Shown here piece after piece: positions 25,104 through 37,187 of a DNA stretch of 64,000 nucleotides. Below the pieces are notes generated by a model. That model saw nothing but the letters and a program-made list of their open reading frames with translations. It had not been told where the DNA came from and made no database searches. This DNA comes from Annulohypoxylon bovei var. microspora (taxonomy: Eukaryota > Ascomycota > Sordariomycetes > Xylariales > Hypoxylaceae), in assembly GCA_022836615.1 (NCBI GenBank), contig MU405212.1:1-64000 (forward strand), read 5' to 3'. The translations under genes and the position numbers were made by a program. The first letter of the stretch is position 1; each line of letters starts with the position of its first letter.

Positions 25104-27572
25104 ATGAAGTTCTTCATCGATGATCTCCCCGTTCTCTTCCCTTATCCGCGCATTTATCCGGAACAGTATGCGTACATGTGTGACCTGAAAAGGACTCTCG
25201 ATGCCGGCGGTCACTGTGTCCTGGAGATGCCTTCGGGCACCGGCAAGACCGTCTCACTGCTTTCCCTCATTATCGCCTATCAGCAGCACTACCCCGAGCA
25301 CCGAAAGCTCATCTACTGCTCGCGTACCATGTCCGAAATCGAGAAGGCCTTAGCTGAACTCAAGGAGCTCATGAAGTTCCGTGCCGATGAGCTTGGCCAT
25401 GTAGAAGAGTTCCGCGGGCTAGGCCTAACGAGTCGCAAGAACCTCTGTCTACATCCTTCAGTAAAAAGGGAGAAGAGCGGTGCCATTGTGGACGCCCGGT
25501 GTCGTAGCTTGACTGCCGGCTTCGTCAGAGAGCAGAGGGAAAAGGGCGAGAGCGTTGATACCTGCATATATCATGACAACCTCGATCTCCTGGAACCTCA
25601 TAACCTTATTCCAAACGGTGTTTGGACTCTTGACGGTATTCTAAAGTATGGCGAGCAGAAAAAGCTGTGTCCTTACTTCACTGCAAGACGGATGGTAAGT
25701 TTTCCTTATTTGATATTTTCTATGCTTTCTTTCTAGAGAGTCCGTACTTACTCTTTCATATTGCAGATGCAATATTGTGATGTTATCATCTACTCTTATC
25801 ACTACCTGCTGGATCCCAAAATAGCAGAACGCGTATCTAAGGAGCTCTCAAAGGATTGCATTGTTGTCTTTGACGAAGCTCACAATATCGACAATGTCTG
25901 CATTGAATCTCTCAGCACTGATATCACCGACAAGTCCCTCGACAGGGCTGCAAAGGGTGCTCAGAACTTGGAGAAAAAGATTAGCGAGATGAAGGAGACC
26001 GATCGAGAGCAGCTGGAGAACGAATATCAAAAGCTAGTCGAAGGCCTCAGGGATGCTGACGAGGCTCGCCAGGAAGATACCTTTATGTCAAACCCGGTTC
26101 TGCCAGATGATCTACTCAAGGAAGCGGTCCCCGGGAACATTCGCAGAGCCGAACATTTCACTGCCTTCCTAAAGCGGTTCATCGAGTACCTCAAGACGCG
26201 TATGAAAGTACGTCAAGTTATTTCCGAAACGCCGCCATCATTCCTAGCGCATCTTAAGGAGCACACCTTCATCGAGAAGAAGCCGTTGAGGTTCTGCGCC
26301 GAAAGGCTGACCTCACTTGTGAGAACCCTCGAGTTTACGAATATTGAGGACTTTCAACCTCTCCAGGAAGTGGCTACATTTGCTACCCTTGTTGCGACGT
26401 ACGAGAAAGGGTTCTTGCTCATTCTCGAGCCGTTTGAATCTGACACTGCCGAGGTACCAAATCCGGTTCTACATTTCACATGTTTGGACGCAGCTATTGC
26501 GATCAAACCCGTTTTTGACAGATTTAGTTCTGTCATTATTACATCAGGAACTATCTCGCCCTTGGAGATGTACCCAAAGATGTTGGGTTTTTCTACAGTT
26601 GTCCAGGAATCCTACGCGATGACCCTGGCCAGGAAATCTTTCCTGCCGATGATAGTGACCCGAGGAAGTGACCAGGCTACGATCTCCACCAGTTTCGCAG
26701 TGAGGAACGAACCAAGTGTGGTCCGCAACTACGGTAACCTCCTGACCGAGTTTGCCAAGATTACTCCTGATGGCATGGTCGTTTTCTTTCCCTCTTACCT
26801 GTACATGGAGTCTATTATCAGCATGTGGCAGGGTATGGGCATTTTAGATGAAGTTTGGAAGTACAAGTTGATCTTGGTCGAGACGCCAGATGCCCAAGAG
26901 ACCTCGTTGGCTCTTGAGACGTACCGCACGGCTTGCTGCAACGGCAGAGGAGCGGTTCTCCTTTGTGTCGCCCGAGGGAAGGTTTCAGAAGGCATCGATT
27001 TCGATCACCAGTACGGACGAACTGTGTTATGTATCGGCGTCCCATTCCAATACACGGAGTCGCGTATTCTCAAGGCAAGACTCGAATTCCTGCGAGAAAC
27101 CTACCGTATCCGAGAGAACGACTTCCTGTCTTTCGACGCGATGCGACACGCCGCGCAGTGCCTCGGTCGCGTGCTCAGAGGCAAGGACGACTACGGTATC
27201 ATGGTGCTAGCCGATCGTCGCTTTCAGAAGAAGCGGCTTCAACTACCAAAGTGGATCAACCAGGCTATGCAGGAGGTAGATGGCAATCTCAGCACCGACA
27301 TGGCGGTCATCACAGCGAAGCGTTTCTTGCGGGACATGGCGCGACCCTTCAAGGCTAAAGACCAGGAAGGCATCAGCATGTGGAGTCTCGAGGACTTAAA
27401 GGAGCACCAGAAGAAGATGGACGAGGAAAGAATCAAGGAGTTACAGGATGACCACGAGAATGCGGCTGCGGAGGCTCTTAAGAGGGCCCAGGCCATGCAG
27501 AGTTTCGACGGGGACTTCGATATGAGCGACGAAGAACTTGATCAGGGGATGATGGAGCTTGATGGTGCCTAA
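25104..27572 (+). CDS. RAD3: RAD3/XPD 5'-3' DNA helicase of TFIIH, join 25104-25694, 25767-27572
   Basis: Predicted 798-residue iron-sulphur superfamily 2 helicase, the XPD/Rad3 subunit of TFIIH, acting in nucleotide excision repair and Pol II initiation in the nucleus. Visible motifs: Walker A PSGTGKT with Lys48, the same position as in yeast Rad3; four Fe-S cysteines C115, C133, C154 and C189; DEAH at 233-236; motif VI QCLGRVLRG at about 661-669. A 72-base intron (25695-25766, GTAAGT...TTGCAG) splits the gene between ARRM and MQYCDV with no change of frame. Length is close to yeast Rad3 (778). The tail ends in an acidic DMSDEELDQ stretch. It converges with PRP3, whose stop is 220 bases away. 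No key residue is missing. Confidence 0.97.
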
Positions 27573-27792
27573 TAGGATGTGGATGGTTTGCAATTACAAC
27601 CTTGTATACTAGACAAATTGGGCGTTTGGGGGGGTTTGTAGGGAAAAGTCCACAGAAAAGCAGCCTTGCATTGCGAGGTCTTAGTTAATTGACCCAAGAA
27701 TTTGTTTAAGGTACTCAGTTCCTGATCATCGTATGTATGTGGTAACATTTTATTACAATCTCCCTAGCCTAACAGCGCAATTATTAAGTATC

Positions 27793-29256
27793 CTATTGTG
27801 TGGACTTCGCGAGGTTCCAGAAGTTCTCCATCTTAGACTTGGACAGCACATCCCTCGCCTCGCTATCCATCTCGCAGACCTTGGAACCCCATTTCCTAAA
27901 CGCGCGGGACTTAATCTCGCCCTCGAAGATGAGCTTACACTGGTTCTCCGCCAGGTCCTTCAGGTCGCCGTCCTCGTTTTCGGCCTTGAGCCACTGCTTC
28001 AGGGCCTCGTTCTGCGCGTCCTTCTCCCTCGACGCCAGGTTCTCCGTCCAGTTGACGCGGTTCAGCATCAGCTTCTTGTAGTGCTTGATGGACCACTCGC
28101 CGCCCTCGACGACGACGAGGTTCTGCTTGGGGTGCATGATGACCAGCCCCGTGAGCGCCAGCTGGTCCGCGTTGATGTTGATCTTGTACCGGTGCTGGCC
28201 GTTCGCCAGGCTGTTGATCTTGAAGACCAGCATGTGCAGCCCCTTGGCCGCGTCCTTCTCCTGGTTCGTCGCTAGCTTGTCGTGCTTTTGCTCCTTGGTC
28301 AGCTTGCGCTCCTCGTTCGCCTGCACGTGCTGCGCGTTCCGGTCCGCGATCTCCCGGTTCACGCGCGCCTCGACGGCCGTCGGGTCCTTGACGGCTTCCT
28401 CGCCTAGCACGCGCATTAGGTTGCCCTTCTTGACCTTTGGTGGCGGCGCCGGCACTAAGCCGAGCCTGATCTTGGCTTGTTCTTCCTTCAAGTCGGCCAT
28501 TCGTCGTTGGCGACGTAGCTTGGCTTGTTCGGTGGAGGTCAGGTACATGGGTTTCGGCGCCGGGACGTTCTTGTCCTGGGGCGGTTCGATGGCGACCGGG
28601 TGTTGGATATACCTCGTAACAATCGTATCCTCGGAGTCGATCTTCAGAATCTTAGGTTTCTCGATATTATCGTAATTCTTGCCGTCCACCAACCCCTCGT
28701 CCCACCACTCGATATCGGGCGGAGCATCGATGATGAAGTTCTTCTCGACGTCCTTGTCCTCGTCGATGCCGACCCTGCGCGTGCCAGCGGCGATCTTCTT
28801 CTTCAGGGCCTCAAGCGCGGCCTGGCGTCGCAGCGCGTTCGCCTGTTGGATGTATTTTCCCTTCTGGTTGAAGACGAGGTGGCGCGCCTGCCGTGGCTTC
28901 GCGCCCGCCACGCTCAAGCTCGCGTCGAAGTACGGGTTGCTCTTGATTTCCTCCTGCGACGGTCCCGACAGGTCCAACGCCTTGTGCTTCGTCGGCGGTC
29001 GGCCGGCATCGTGGCGCGACGAACCGGATTTCGAGTCGTTTGTCTTGCCGCCCGGTTTCCATTGCCCGAGGTCCTCGAGTGCTGGGTGCAGGCCGACGTT
29101 TAGTCCGCCTTTCGCTTTAGTGGTCCCTATAGCAGCTGATACACGGGCTTTAAGCGCGGCGAGCTTGGCTGCTTTGTCTGAGCCAGACTGTGGCTTCTGA
29201 ACTCGAGATCCGGCATCGTTGCGTGGAGCAAGGCCGGGCGAGCCGTGTCTATCCAT
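27793..29256 (-). CDS. PRP3: U4/U6 snRNP splicing factor Prp3
   Basis: Single-exon 487-residue protein matching Prp3, a U4/U6 and tri-snRNP component needed for spliceosome assembly. Recognisable parts in order: a basic N-terminus; NPYFDASL followed by RHLVFNQKGKYIQQA of the Prp3 domain; the conserved IEWWDEGLV; TRYIQHPVAIEPP; a long charged helical stretch from about 250 to 340; and the C-terminal ferredoxin-like domain, with NGQHRYKININADQLALTG and WSIKHYKKLMLNRVNW. Length is in the usual fungal range (yeast 469). The ATG at 29256 is the first in frame. It is divergent from RPA190 across 564 bases. The G/C-rich coding sequence opens several long false frames on the other strand. Confidence 0.95.
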   Translation of the reverse strand: MDRHGSPGLAPRNDAGSRVQKPQSGSDKAAKLAALKARVSAAIGTTKAKGGLNVGLHPALEDLGQWKPGGKTNDSKSGSSRHDAGRPPTKHKALDLSGPSQEEIKSNPYFDASLSVAGAKPRQARHLVFNQKGKYIQQANALRRQAALEALKKKIAAGTRRVGIDEDKDVEKNFIIDAPPDIEWWDEGLVDGKNYDNIEKPKILKIDSEDTIVTRYIQHPVAIEPPQDKNVPAPKPMYLTSTEQAKLRRQRRMADLKEEQAKIRLGLVPAPPPKVKKGNLMRVLGEEAVKDPTAVEARVNREIADRNAQHVQANEERKLTKEQKHDKLATNQEKDAAKGLHMLVFKINSLANGQHRYKININADQLALTGLVIMHPKQNLVVVEGGEWSIKHYKKLMLNRVNWTENLASREKDAQNEALKQWLKAENEDGDLKDLAENQCKLIFEGEIKSRAFRKWGSKVCEMDSEARDVLSKSKMENFWNLAKSTQ

Positions 29257-29820
29257 GGAGATCGGCCTATGGCTGTTTGTAGCCTTATGTTCGGCGTAAA
29301 TAAGGAGCGTTTCTAGGAGGGCGAATCGACTGCTTGGTTAATATATCATACGTCGTGTGCGACGTGATTCGATAAAGGGCGAAGCTGTATAAGTAGATCA
29401 GGTATATGTAAGGAAGCAGGAAAGCTAGCGAGAAATCCTAGGACAAAAGGAAGAACGACCAGCAGCTAGCAGCCAAGCACTTTCTCATATGCCTGTGTCA
29501 CAACGCATAATTGAGTTCAAAGTAGGTGCGATAAAGAATTAAAGATAAGATGTGTCACATGACCTGCAGCTTTTGCCAATTTTTACCGCTGAAAAGTTCG
29601 AGCTCTAAATTTTTGAATCGCCCATTGACCCCACTAAAAAAGTTCGAAGCAAGTCTGCTCGTCCAGCCGTTCGACATAATACCAGAAAAGCGCAAAGTCA
29701 TGAATTGATAGAGTTTTCGGGTTCGCCTTGACTCTATACAAACTTTAACACCTTTAATTGCCGGTCTAAAAGTTTGTTAAGAGAATTGTGCCAGGCTATG
29801 AGGCGGTAACACCTTCAGCC
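29257..29820. promoter_or_regulatory. Divergent promoter region of PRP3 and RPA190
   Basis: The 564 bases separate the start codons of two head-to-head genes and must contain both promoters and leaders. No clear TATA box or binding site was identified. A GTG-initiated extension at 29788 is in frame with RPA190, but the ATG at 29821 fits better. Confidence 0.5.
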
Positions 29821-32800
29821 ATGAACGTCTCGCAGCCCATATCGTCGGCGATCGACAGCGTCGATTTCGACTTCCTCACTCCTACAGAAATCAAGGCTAT
29901 ATCGGTCAAGAGGATTGAGAACCCGACTACATTTGATAGTCTTCTAAACCCCATACCTGGTGGTCTTTATGATCCTGCGCTTGGAGCTTGGGGAGATCAA
30001 GTGTAAGTAGGATATGGATAGCTATAATACTATTATTACTTGAGTATGTGTCGCATACTAATTCAACTCTCGTAGATGCACAACATGTAATCTCGCACAA
30101 CCGCATTGCCCTGGCCATGTCGGCCACATCGATCTTCCTGTCCCTGTATACCATCCGGTCTTCATGGACCAGATTTTAAGGTTACTTCGAGCTCAGTGTC
30201 AATACTGTTTCCGCTTTCGAATGCGACGTGCCGATATCGACCTTGTCTCATGCAAATTGCGCCTTCTTCAGTTCGGCCTCATAGACGCAGCCAATCACAT
30301 AGACGATATCACAGTCGACACTACCGACATACAAGTAGAGGAGGAAGAGCTTTCCGAGGACGAAGAAAGTTCCGGTTTTGACAAGGTGGTTCGTATGAGG
30401 GAAGCATACACCCGAACAGTCTTGAAGAAACACAGGTTAGGAACCGCCGACATCAGGAAAGGCAAACATGAAGGCGCATCGGAAGCTAGGAGAGAGGTAC
30501 TCAAGAACTTCTTAAGAGAGATCACCAAAGGCAGAGCATGCGCCACCTGCCAGGCCATATCTCCAAGCTTCAGAAAAGACAAATTCGTCAAGATTTTCGA
30601 GAAGCCACTCAGCGGGAAAGACCAGGCCAAGATGGCACAGCGTAATATGGAGCACAGGGACGCCTTGGCTATCAAACGGAAATCAAAGGCGGAGGTGGCC
30701 AAAAAACGCAGCTACGAGTCCGACGAGGGGATAGCTGATATCGATCTACCTTCGAGCGAAGAAGAAGCCGAGCAGGAAAACGACGAACATGAAGACGAAG
30801 AAGGAGAGGGTGACGAGCTCGACGAAAATGGCGACGTGATCATGTCGGAAGGCGCTGGCAACTCCTCGAAGACGAAGACGAAAAAAGATTCAGCAGCCAA
30901 ATCTCAGCAACGTTTTGTCAACTCGATGGAAGTTCAAGCTCGATTACAACTCCTGTTCGAAAAGGAGCAAGAGATTATGAGCCTAATTTACAACTCGAGA
31001 CCCTCTGGAAAGAAACTTCCTGCTGACAATTTTTTCATACAAACTGTCCTCGTCCCGCCGAACAAGTACCGCCCCGAAGCCAAGGCAGGCGATGGAGCCA
31101 TTGCAGAAGCCCAACAAAATTCGCTCTACAAGATGATCCTTGCGTCGTGTGCGCGAATCGCTCAGATTCACAAAGAAATCTCCCAACATGGAAACGACCC
31201 TGATTCCACAGTCCGACGGCGAGACATGTCTGAAATGCACGAGGCTTGCGTCCAGCTTCAGGACAGCGTAAACTCCCTCATTGACCGAGATAGGAATCCT
31301 ATCCGCGGCGCCGCCGGGAAGAGGAACGAAGATGGTATCAAGCAAAAATTAGAAAAGAAAGAAGGTCTATTCAGAAAAAACATGATGGGCAAGCGTGTAA
31401 ATTACGCTGCTCGAAGTGTCATTTCTCCAGACCCCAACATCGAAACCAGCGAAATAGGCGTCCCTCCCGTCTTCGCTAAGAAGTTGACTTATCCGGAACC
31501 AGTCACGAGTCATAACTTCAGAGAAATGCAACAGGCGGTCATCAATGGTATCGACAAATGGCCCGGTGCCGCAGCTATCGAGAACGAGAATGGGCAAATT
31601 ATCAATCTGAAGAACAAATCTGCCGAAGACCGAGTCGCCTTAGCCAACCAACTTCTTGCCCCGACAAGTCAGGAATATGCTGGAGTGAAGGGCAAGAAAG
31701 TCCACCGACATCTCGGAAACGGCGACGTGGTGTTGATGAATCGTCAGCCCACTCTTCACAAGCCTTCCATTATGGGTCACCGAGCTAAAGTTCTACCTGG
31801 AGAAAAGACGATTCGCATGCACTACGCGAATTGTAACACGTACAATGCAGACTTCGACGGTGATGAGATGAACATGCATTTCCCGCAGAACGAACTCGCC
31901 CGTGCTGAAGCCTTGAAGATTGCTGACACGGATCATCAGTACCTCTCTGCCACGGCTGGAAAGCCCCTCCGAGGTCTGATTCAGGATCATCTTTCCGTCT
32001 CTGTCTCTCTCTGTAACAAGGACACATTCTTCGATAAAGGCGCATATCACCAACTTATATATAGCGCGCTTCGGCCTGAGAGTGGTCACATCGCGTCCGA
32101 GAGGCTTGAGCTCGTACCACCGGCTACCATAAAACCGGCTTTGCGCTGGACTGGAAAACAGGTTATTACGACCATACTGAAAAACATTAAGCCGGCTGGA
32201 TGTGGTGATCTCTGGCTCACGGGGAAATCGCAAGTAAAGGGGACAGCGTGGGGGAAATTTACCGAAGAGGGAGATGTCTTGATTGACGACGGCGAATTCA
32301 TTACCGGTATCCTCGACAAGTCGCAGCTGGGTCCCAGTTCTGGCGGTTTCATACATTCGATCCACGAGATCTGGGGGCCTGAATCCGCCTCCAAACTTCT
32401 CAGCTGCCTAGGTCGGCTTCTTACCCGATACCTTAACATGCGCGCTTTCAGCTGTGGTATGGATGATTTGCTACTCACACCCGAGGGCGAGAGGACTCGT
32501 AAGGAGAAACTAAAGAGTGCCAACCATATCGGCCTTGAGGCAGCCGCAAAGTACGTGAGTTTAGGTGATCGCACAGACGTCAACGGCACTACTCCTATTT
32601 TACTAGAACGATTAGAGGAGGTTATGCGTGACGATTCCAAGCAAGAAGATCTAGACCGGGTGGTGAATTCGCAATCCCGCCTTCTTTCTAGCGATATCAC
32701 TGTTGCCTGTCTCCCCGCAGGACTCGAGAAGCAGTTCCCAAAAAACCAGATGCAGTCGATGACAACGTCAGGTGCAAAGGGAAGTTCTGTCAATGCAAAT

Positions 32801-35050
32801 TTGATTTCTTGCAATCTTGGTCAACAAGTTCTTGAGGGTAGGAGGGTACCCGTAATGGTCAGCGGTAAAACGTTGCCATGTTTCCGCCCTTTCGAAACCA
32901 GCGTGCGAGCTGGTGGCTATATCGTGAACCGTTTCTTGACAGGTATTCGACCTCAAGAATATTATTTCCATCACATGGCTGGACGAGAAGGTCTTATTGA
33001 TACAGCCGTGAAAACATCTCGATCTGGGTACCTCCAGAGATGTCTTATCAAGGGAATGGAGGGGTTGAAAGTAGCTTACGATTCGTCCGTACGAGATGCT
33101 GATGGATCCATGATCCAGTTCTTGTACGGCGAGGACGGATTGGACATCACCAAGCAAAAGTACTTGACTGAATTTGGCTTCGTTCTTCGCAATCAAACAT
33201 CGCAGATTGATCGACTCGGTATCGCTGAGCGGGGATGGGACCAAGAGATTTATGAGTCCAAGGACTTTGCTCAGAAGTACCAAAAGAAAGCCGTCAAGCT
33301 GGCCAAGATGAACAATTCGAAGGGGCTTGATCCCATCCATACCGAGCTTAACCCCAACAGACATGCATTTTCCACCTCGGAGAAGTTCTACGAAAAAGTA
33401 ACGGCGTACATCAAGAACAACAAAGACGGGCTGATCAAGGATAAGGGGGAGAAGGGCCCGAAGAACTCAACCGCCGTACTCATTCCTCGTAAATATGCGG
33501 AGAAGATATTCCATGCCAAGTATCTTAGCTCGCTAATGGAGCCCGGCGAGGCTGTAGGCATTGTAGCCGGCCAGTCTGTCGGTGAACCCTCCACCCAGAT
33601 GACGCTAAATACTTTCCATTTGGCTGGTCACTCTGCGAAGAACGTCACACTCGGTATCCCTCGTCTGAGGGAAATTCTCATGACAGCTAGTAATCACATC
33701 AGTACACCATCCATGACGCTCTTACTAAACGAAGAATTATCTGAAGAGGATGGCGAGACTTTTGCGAAGGCGATTAGTATTCTCCCGCTATCTCACGTCC
33801 TCAACAAGGCTACAGTAAAAGAACGCGTTGGCAAAGGCATTGGCCACCGCCTAGCTAAGAAGTTTGACATTCACCTCGAGTTTTTCCCCTCTGAGGAATA
33901 TACGAAGATTTACGCGATTAGCATTTCTGACGTTCTCAACACCCTAGAGACCAAGTTCTTGCCTATGCTGGAAAGGTTGGTTAGGAAGGAAATCAAAGCA
34001 AAGACCGATCGGACGGATGCCGCAGTACCTGAGGTAGGTACCAAATCCGGAACAGTGGAGGTGGCGTCTGGCAACCCCGATGCCGCTGCCCGCGATGAAG
34101 ATGACGATGACGACGACGACGATGATGATGACGCGACAAATGCCAAGCAACGAGCAAATCGGTCACAAGCAGTCTCTTATGGCGCAAATGACGACGAAGA
34201 CGATGTCATCCAGAGACGAATGGAACGCGAGGCGTCACCCGAGGATGAAGATGAGCCAGAGGACGAAGGATTTGGCGGCAGCCCAGCACCACACAGCGAC
34301 GACGAGGATGACGATTCGAGCGCAGACAAAGATGCGGGCACGCGCGAAACCCGGATCTTAGAAAAGACTCAAGTTGTATCTCGTTTCAAGTGCGACGAGA
34401 AGAAAGGCGAGCGATGTGACTTTACGCTCGAATACGATTCCAACATACCTAAAATCCTCATGCTGAGCATTGTCCAAGAGGCAGTCCGGAAGACGCTCGT
34501 ACAACAAATCGACGGCATTCGCACATGTGTCTTCGTACCTAAAGATAAGATTACCAACCCACGAACCGGCGAGGAAGAAGAGAGGGCGGTAATTCACACA
34601 GACGGTGTCAATCTCCAAGCTATGCAAAAGTACAGCGACTTCATCAATCCCAATAGGATCATAACGAACGACATCGCGGCAGTGCTACATGTATACGGCG
34701 TTGAAGCGGCACGCAGCGCCATCATCCAAGAATTGGGTGGGATTTTCGAGGGCCACGGCATCAGCGTCGACAAACGCCACCTAAACCTCATCAGCGACTA
34801 CATGACGCGAAACGGAGCCTTCACGCCGTTCAACCGCAACGGCCTTAAGGGCAACGTCAGTCCCTTTACCAAGATGAGTTTCGAGACGACATTGTCCTTC
34901 CTGAAGGACGCTATCCTCGACGGAGACTGGGATGATCTGAGCACGCCGAGTGGTCGAATCGTCATGGGAAGGCTGGGCAAGATCGGCACGGGAGCTTTCG
35001 ACGTCCTTACCAAGGCGCATCCGAAGAACGGGAAGAACCACTTGGGCTAA
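29821..35050 (+). CDS. RPA190: RNA polymerase I largest subunit (A190), join 29821-30002, 30076-35050
   Basis: Predicted 1718-residue catalytic subunit of nucleolar RNA polymerase I, which makes the large rRNA precursor. Intron 30003-30075 (GTAAGT...CGTAG, 73 bases) splits Val61, and the join creates the clamp zinc site C62-TT-C65...C72-PGH. Further cysteines RAQCQYC and RACATC follow. The active-site loop NADFDGDEMNMH lies at 651-662 with the three metal-binding aspartates D653, D655 and D657. The bridge/trigger region reads VGEPSTQMTLNTFH. Two acidic runs mark Pol I A190: one near residues 200-240 and one near 1400-1480 (a run of aspartates), within the jaw insertion. Length is comparable to yeast A190 (1664). 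The last exon is 4975 bases with no further intron. Confidence 0.97.
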
Positions 35051-36547
35051 GGGCTGAGGGAAGTCGTGGCGAACGGGATTCGAAAAGTGGGTGTATTGGA
35101 GTTCTTCGAATTCGGTTTGGGGTATGCATTTGTGTACTTAATGTCATACATATTTTGAGAAAATAGCAAAAATGACAACTCATACATTATAATAATTCGG
35201 TATCGTGACTTACTCGGTATAATATGGAGTTGTGATGTGTGTACATGTAGTTATATCATCATCGTGTACCTAAGCTTCAAAAGAAAGTCTTTCCATAAAG
35301 ATGGTTATCCTAAGTCCATAGAATATATCCGTATACCCGAAACTCTGAGATGTCTAATTACCATGCCGTCCTTTTCATTGTTTTCTCAATAACCACGATA
35401 GTCCTCATATTCTTCTGCTAAGAAACAAAGGATGATAAGAATTTGCTATGCGTATTTACTCATTTACCCCCATGCTATACACACGAATATTACGTAGGAT
35501 ATAAATAAGAAGTGGTAAGATCTATCACATTGATATCAATATAAAACCAAGCTGTCCACCTACCAAAGCGACGACGATCTTAAATCAACTAGCCATACAT
35601 ACATCCTATTTCTTTAAATGAAATATTCCTTGCCGCCGGTGTATCGCGATTTATGTCTACTCAAACGTCACAAAGACCGGGTCTATGGAACTTTGTATAC
35701 ATTTCTAACTCAAAGTTTACTTCATCCCAATGCCGAGGTATAGATTTATGAAGCGCGATCATCCATTCTTCATTACATGTTAGAATGAGAGCGAACGCAG
35801 AAGAAATAGGGTTGAAACTTTACATTTGTAGACGCTTCTAGCGAGGGCGCGAAGGCGACACATTCAAAAGAATGTCGTGGTTTAATGGAGCAGTTCAATA
35901 TTTCGTCGCATGCACAGCATTTTATAAATGGGATTATCATATGGTTATATACTTTTAGGAATTAAATGCATAGTAGCTTGGGCAGGATAGCGATTTGTAT
36001 GTGTCAAGTAAAATTCATGTCGACATGAACATTACTTGACGGGCATAGTGAGGGTTACAATGGTTGTGAATAGCCTCACATCCTAATAAAATAAAAACAC
36101 CATGCAACCAAATACTAATGTCAAGCATGCAATGGACGTTGCTATGATACACCAAGACCAGAGTGGGTAATAGCATGGCGATCATGTACCATGCCACTCA
36201 TTGTTTACTGTTTATGTTTACTAGAAGGCAATGTGATAAGTTATACAAGTCCTGCGCGATGCAATTAATGTCACGATAGCGATTGAAGAAACAGTGAAGT
36301 GTTTATGATCAGGGGTTCTTGTTCCTGATTTCAGTATGATGGTACCTATGTGAGGTGACCTAGAACTGATGTACAAGCCATGTTCTGCGTGAATAAAAGC
36401 AACGCGATCAACTCATAACGCCTTAATGATTAACCCTTCCTTTGCAAACCAAGTCATCATGCCATCCCTGTGAATATCGTAACAGGGCACTGTACGCCCC
36501 AAAGCCTTCGTCCGCCAAGGTCACTAGAGAACTAGTAGAGTAACCGC
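35051..36547. other. Intergenic between RPA190 and histone H3 3' ends
   Basis: Both flanking genes end here, so it contains two 3' regions. It is moderately A/T-rich with short unrecognisable frames only. No repeat, RNA gene or animal-type histone stem-loop was noticed. Confidence 0.45.
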
Positions 36548-37187
36548 TTAGTTGCGCTCACCACGGAGGCGGCGTGCAAGCTGGATGTCCTTCTGTAGAA
36601 GTTGTTAGCATGCGTATCAATAGATGGTAGTGATTTGGATGTACTGACCGACTGGATGGTGACACGCTTGGCGTGGATGGCACACAGGTTGGTGTCCTCG
36701 AACAGAGAGACGAGGTAAGACTCAACGGACTCCTGAAGAGCGCCGATGGCGGAGGACTGGAATCGCAGATCGGACTTGAAGTCCTGGGCAATCTCACGAA
36801 CCTATTAAATATCGCGTTAGTCTAATGTTTATTTTCGCGTTGCGGGGAAGTCGCGTTTAGGATCATCGGCAATGTGTACGAGGATACGGTCGCAACACAC
36901 GCGCCAAATGAAATTTTTTTTTTTTGTGGAGGGGAAGCGACGATGCAAATGCAATTAAATGAGTAATAACTTACCAGACGCTGGAAGGGGAGCTTGCGGA
37001 TCAGCAGCTCAGTCGACTTCTGGTAGCGACGGATCTCACGAAGAGCGACGGTACCAGGCTTGTAGCGGTGAGGCTTCTTGACACCTCCAGTAGAGGGTGC
37101 ACTCTTGCGAGCAGCCTTGGAAGCGAGCTGCTTACGGGGAGCCTTGCCACCAGTGGACTTACGGGCGGTCTGCTTAGTGCGGGCCAT
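36548..37187 (-). CDS. hH3: Histone H3, complement(join 36548-36592, 36649-36801, 36975-37187)
   Basis: Complete 136-codon histone H3 in three exons of 71, 51 and 14 codons plus stop, all joined in phase 0. Exon 1 runs from MARTKQTARKSTGG to LPFQRL, exon 2 from VREIAQDF to KRVTIQS, and exon 3 from KDIQLARRLRGERN. Introns: 36802-36974 (173 bases, longer than others in the window, containing a homopolymer) and 36593-36648 (56 bases, donor GTCAGT, acceptor TACAG). Tail lysines K4, K9, K14, K18, K23, K27 and K36 are all present. It is a core nucleosome component, divergent from H4 across 1450 bases. A TATA-like TATAAATAT lies at 37340-37348, about 150 bases upstream of the start. Confidence 0.98.

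Noticed and set aside
27733..29200. Long plus-strand frames opposite PRP3
   Set aside because: They are shadows of the G/C-rich PRP3 coding sequence, whose minus-strand product matches its family from end to end.
29788..29820. Upstream GTG start for RPA190
   Set aside because: Nuclear genes start at ATG; the ATG at 29821 is in frame. The same reasoning moved the starts of the transporter to 59233 and of the first C2H2 gene to 18999.
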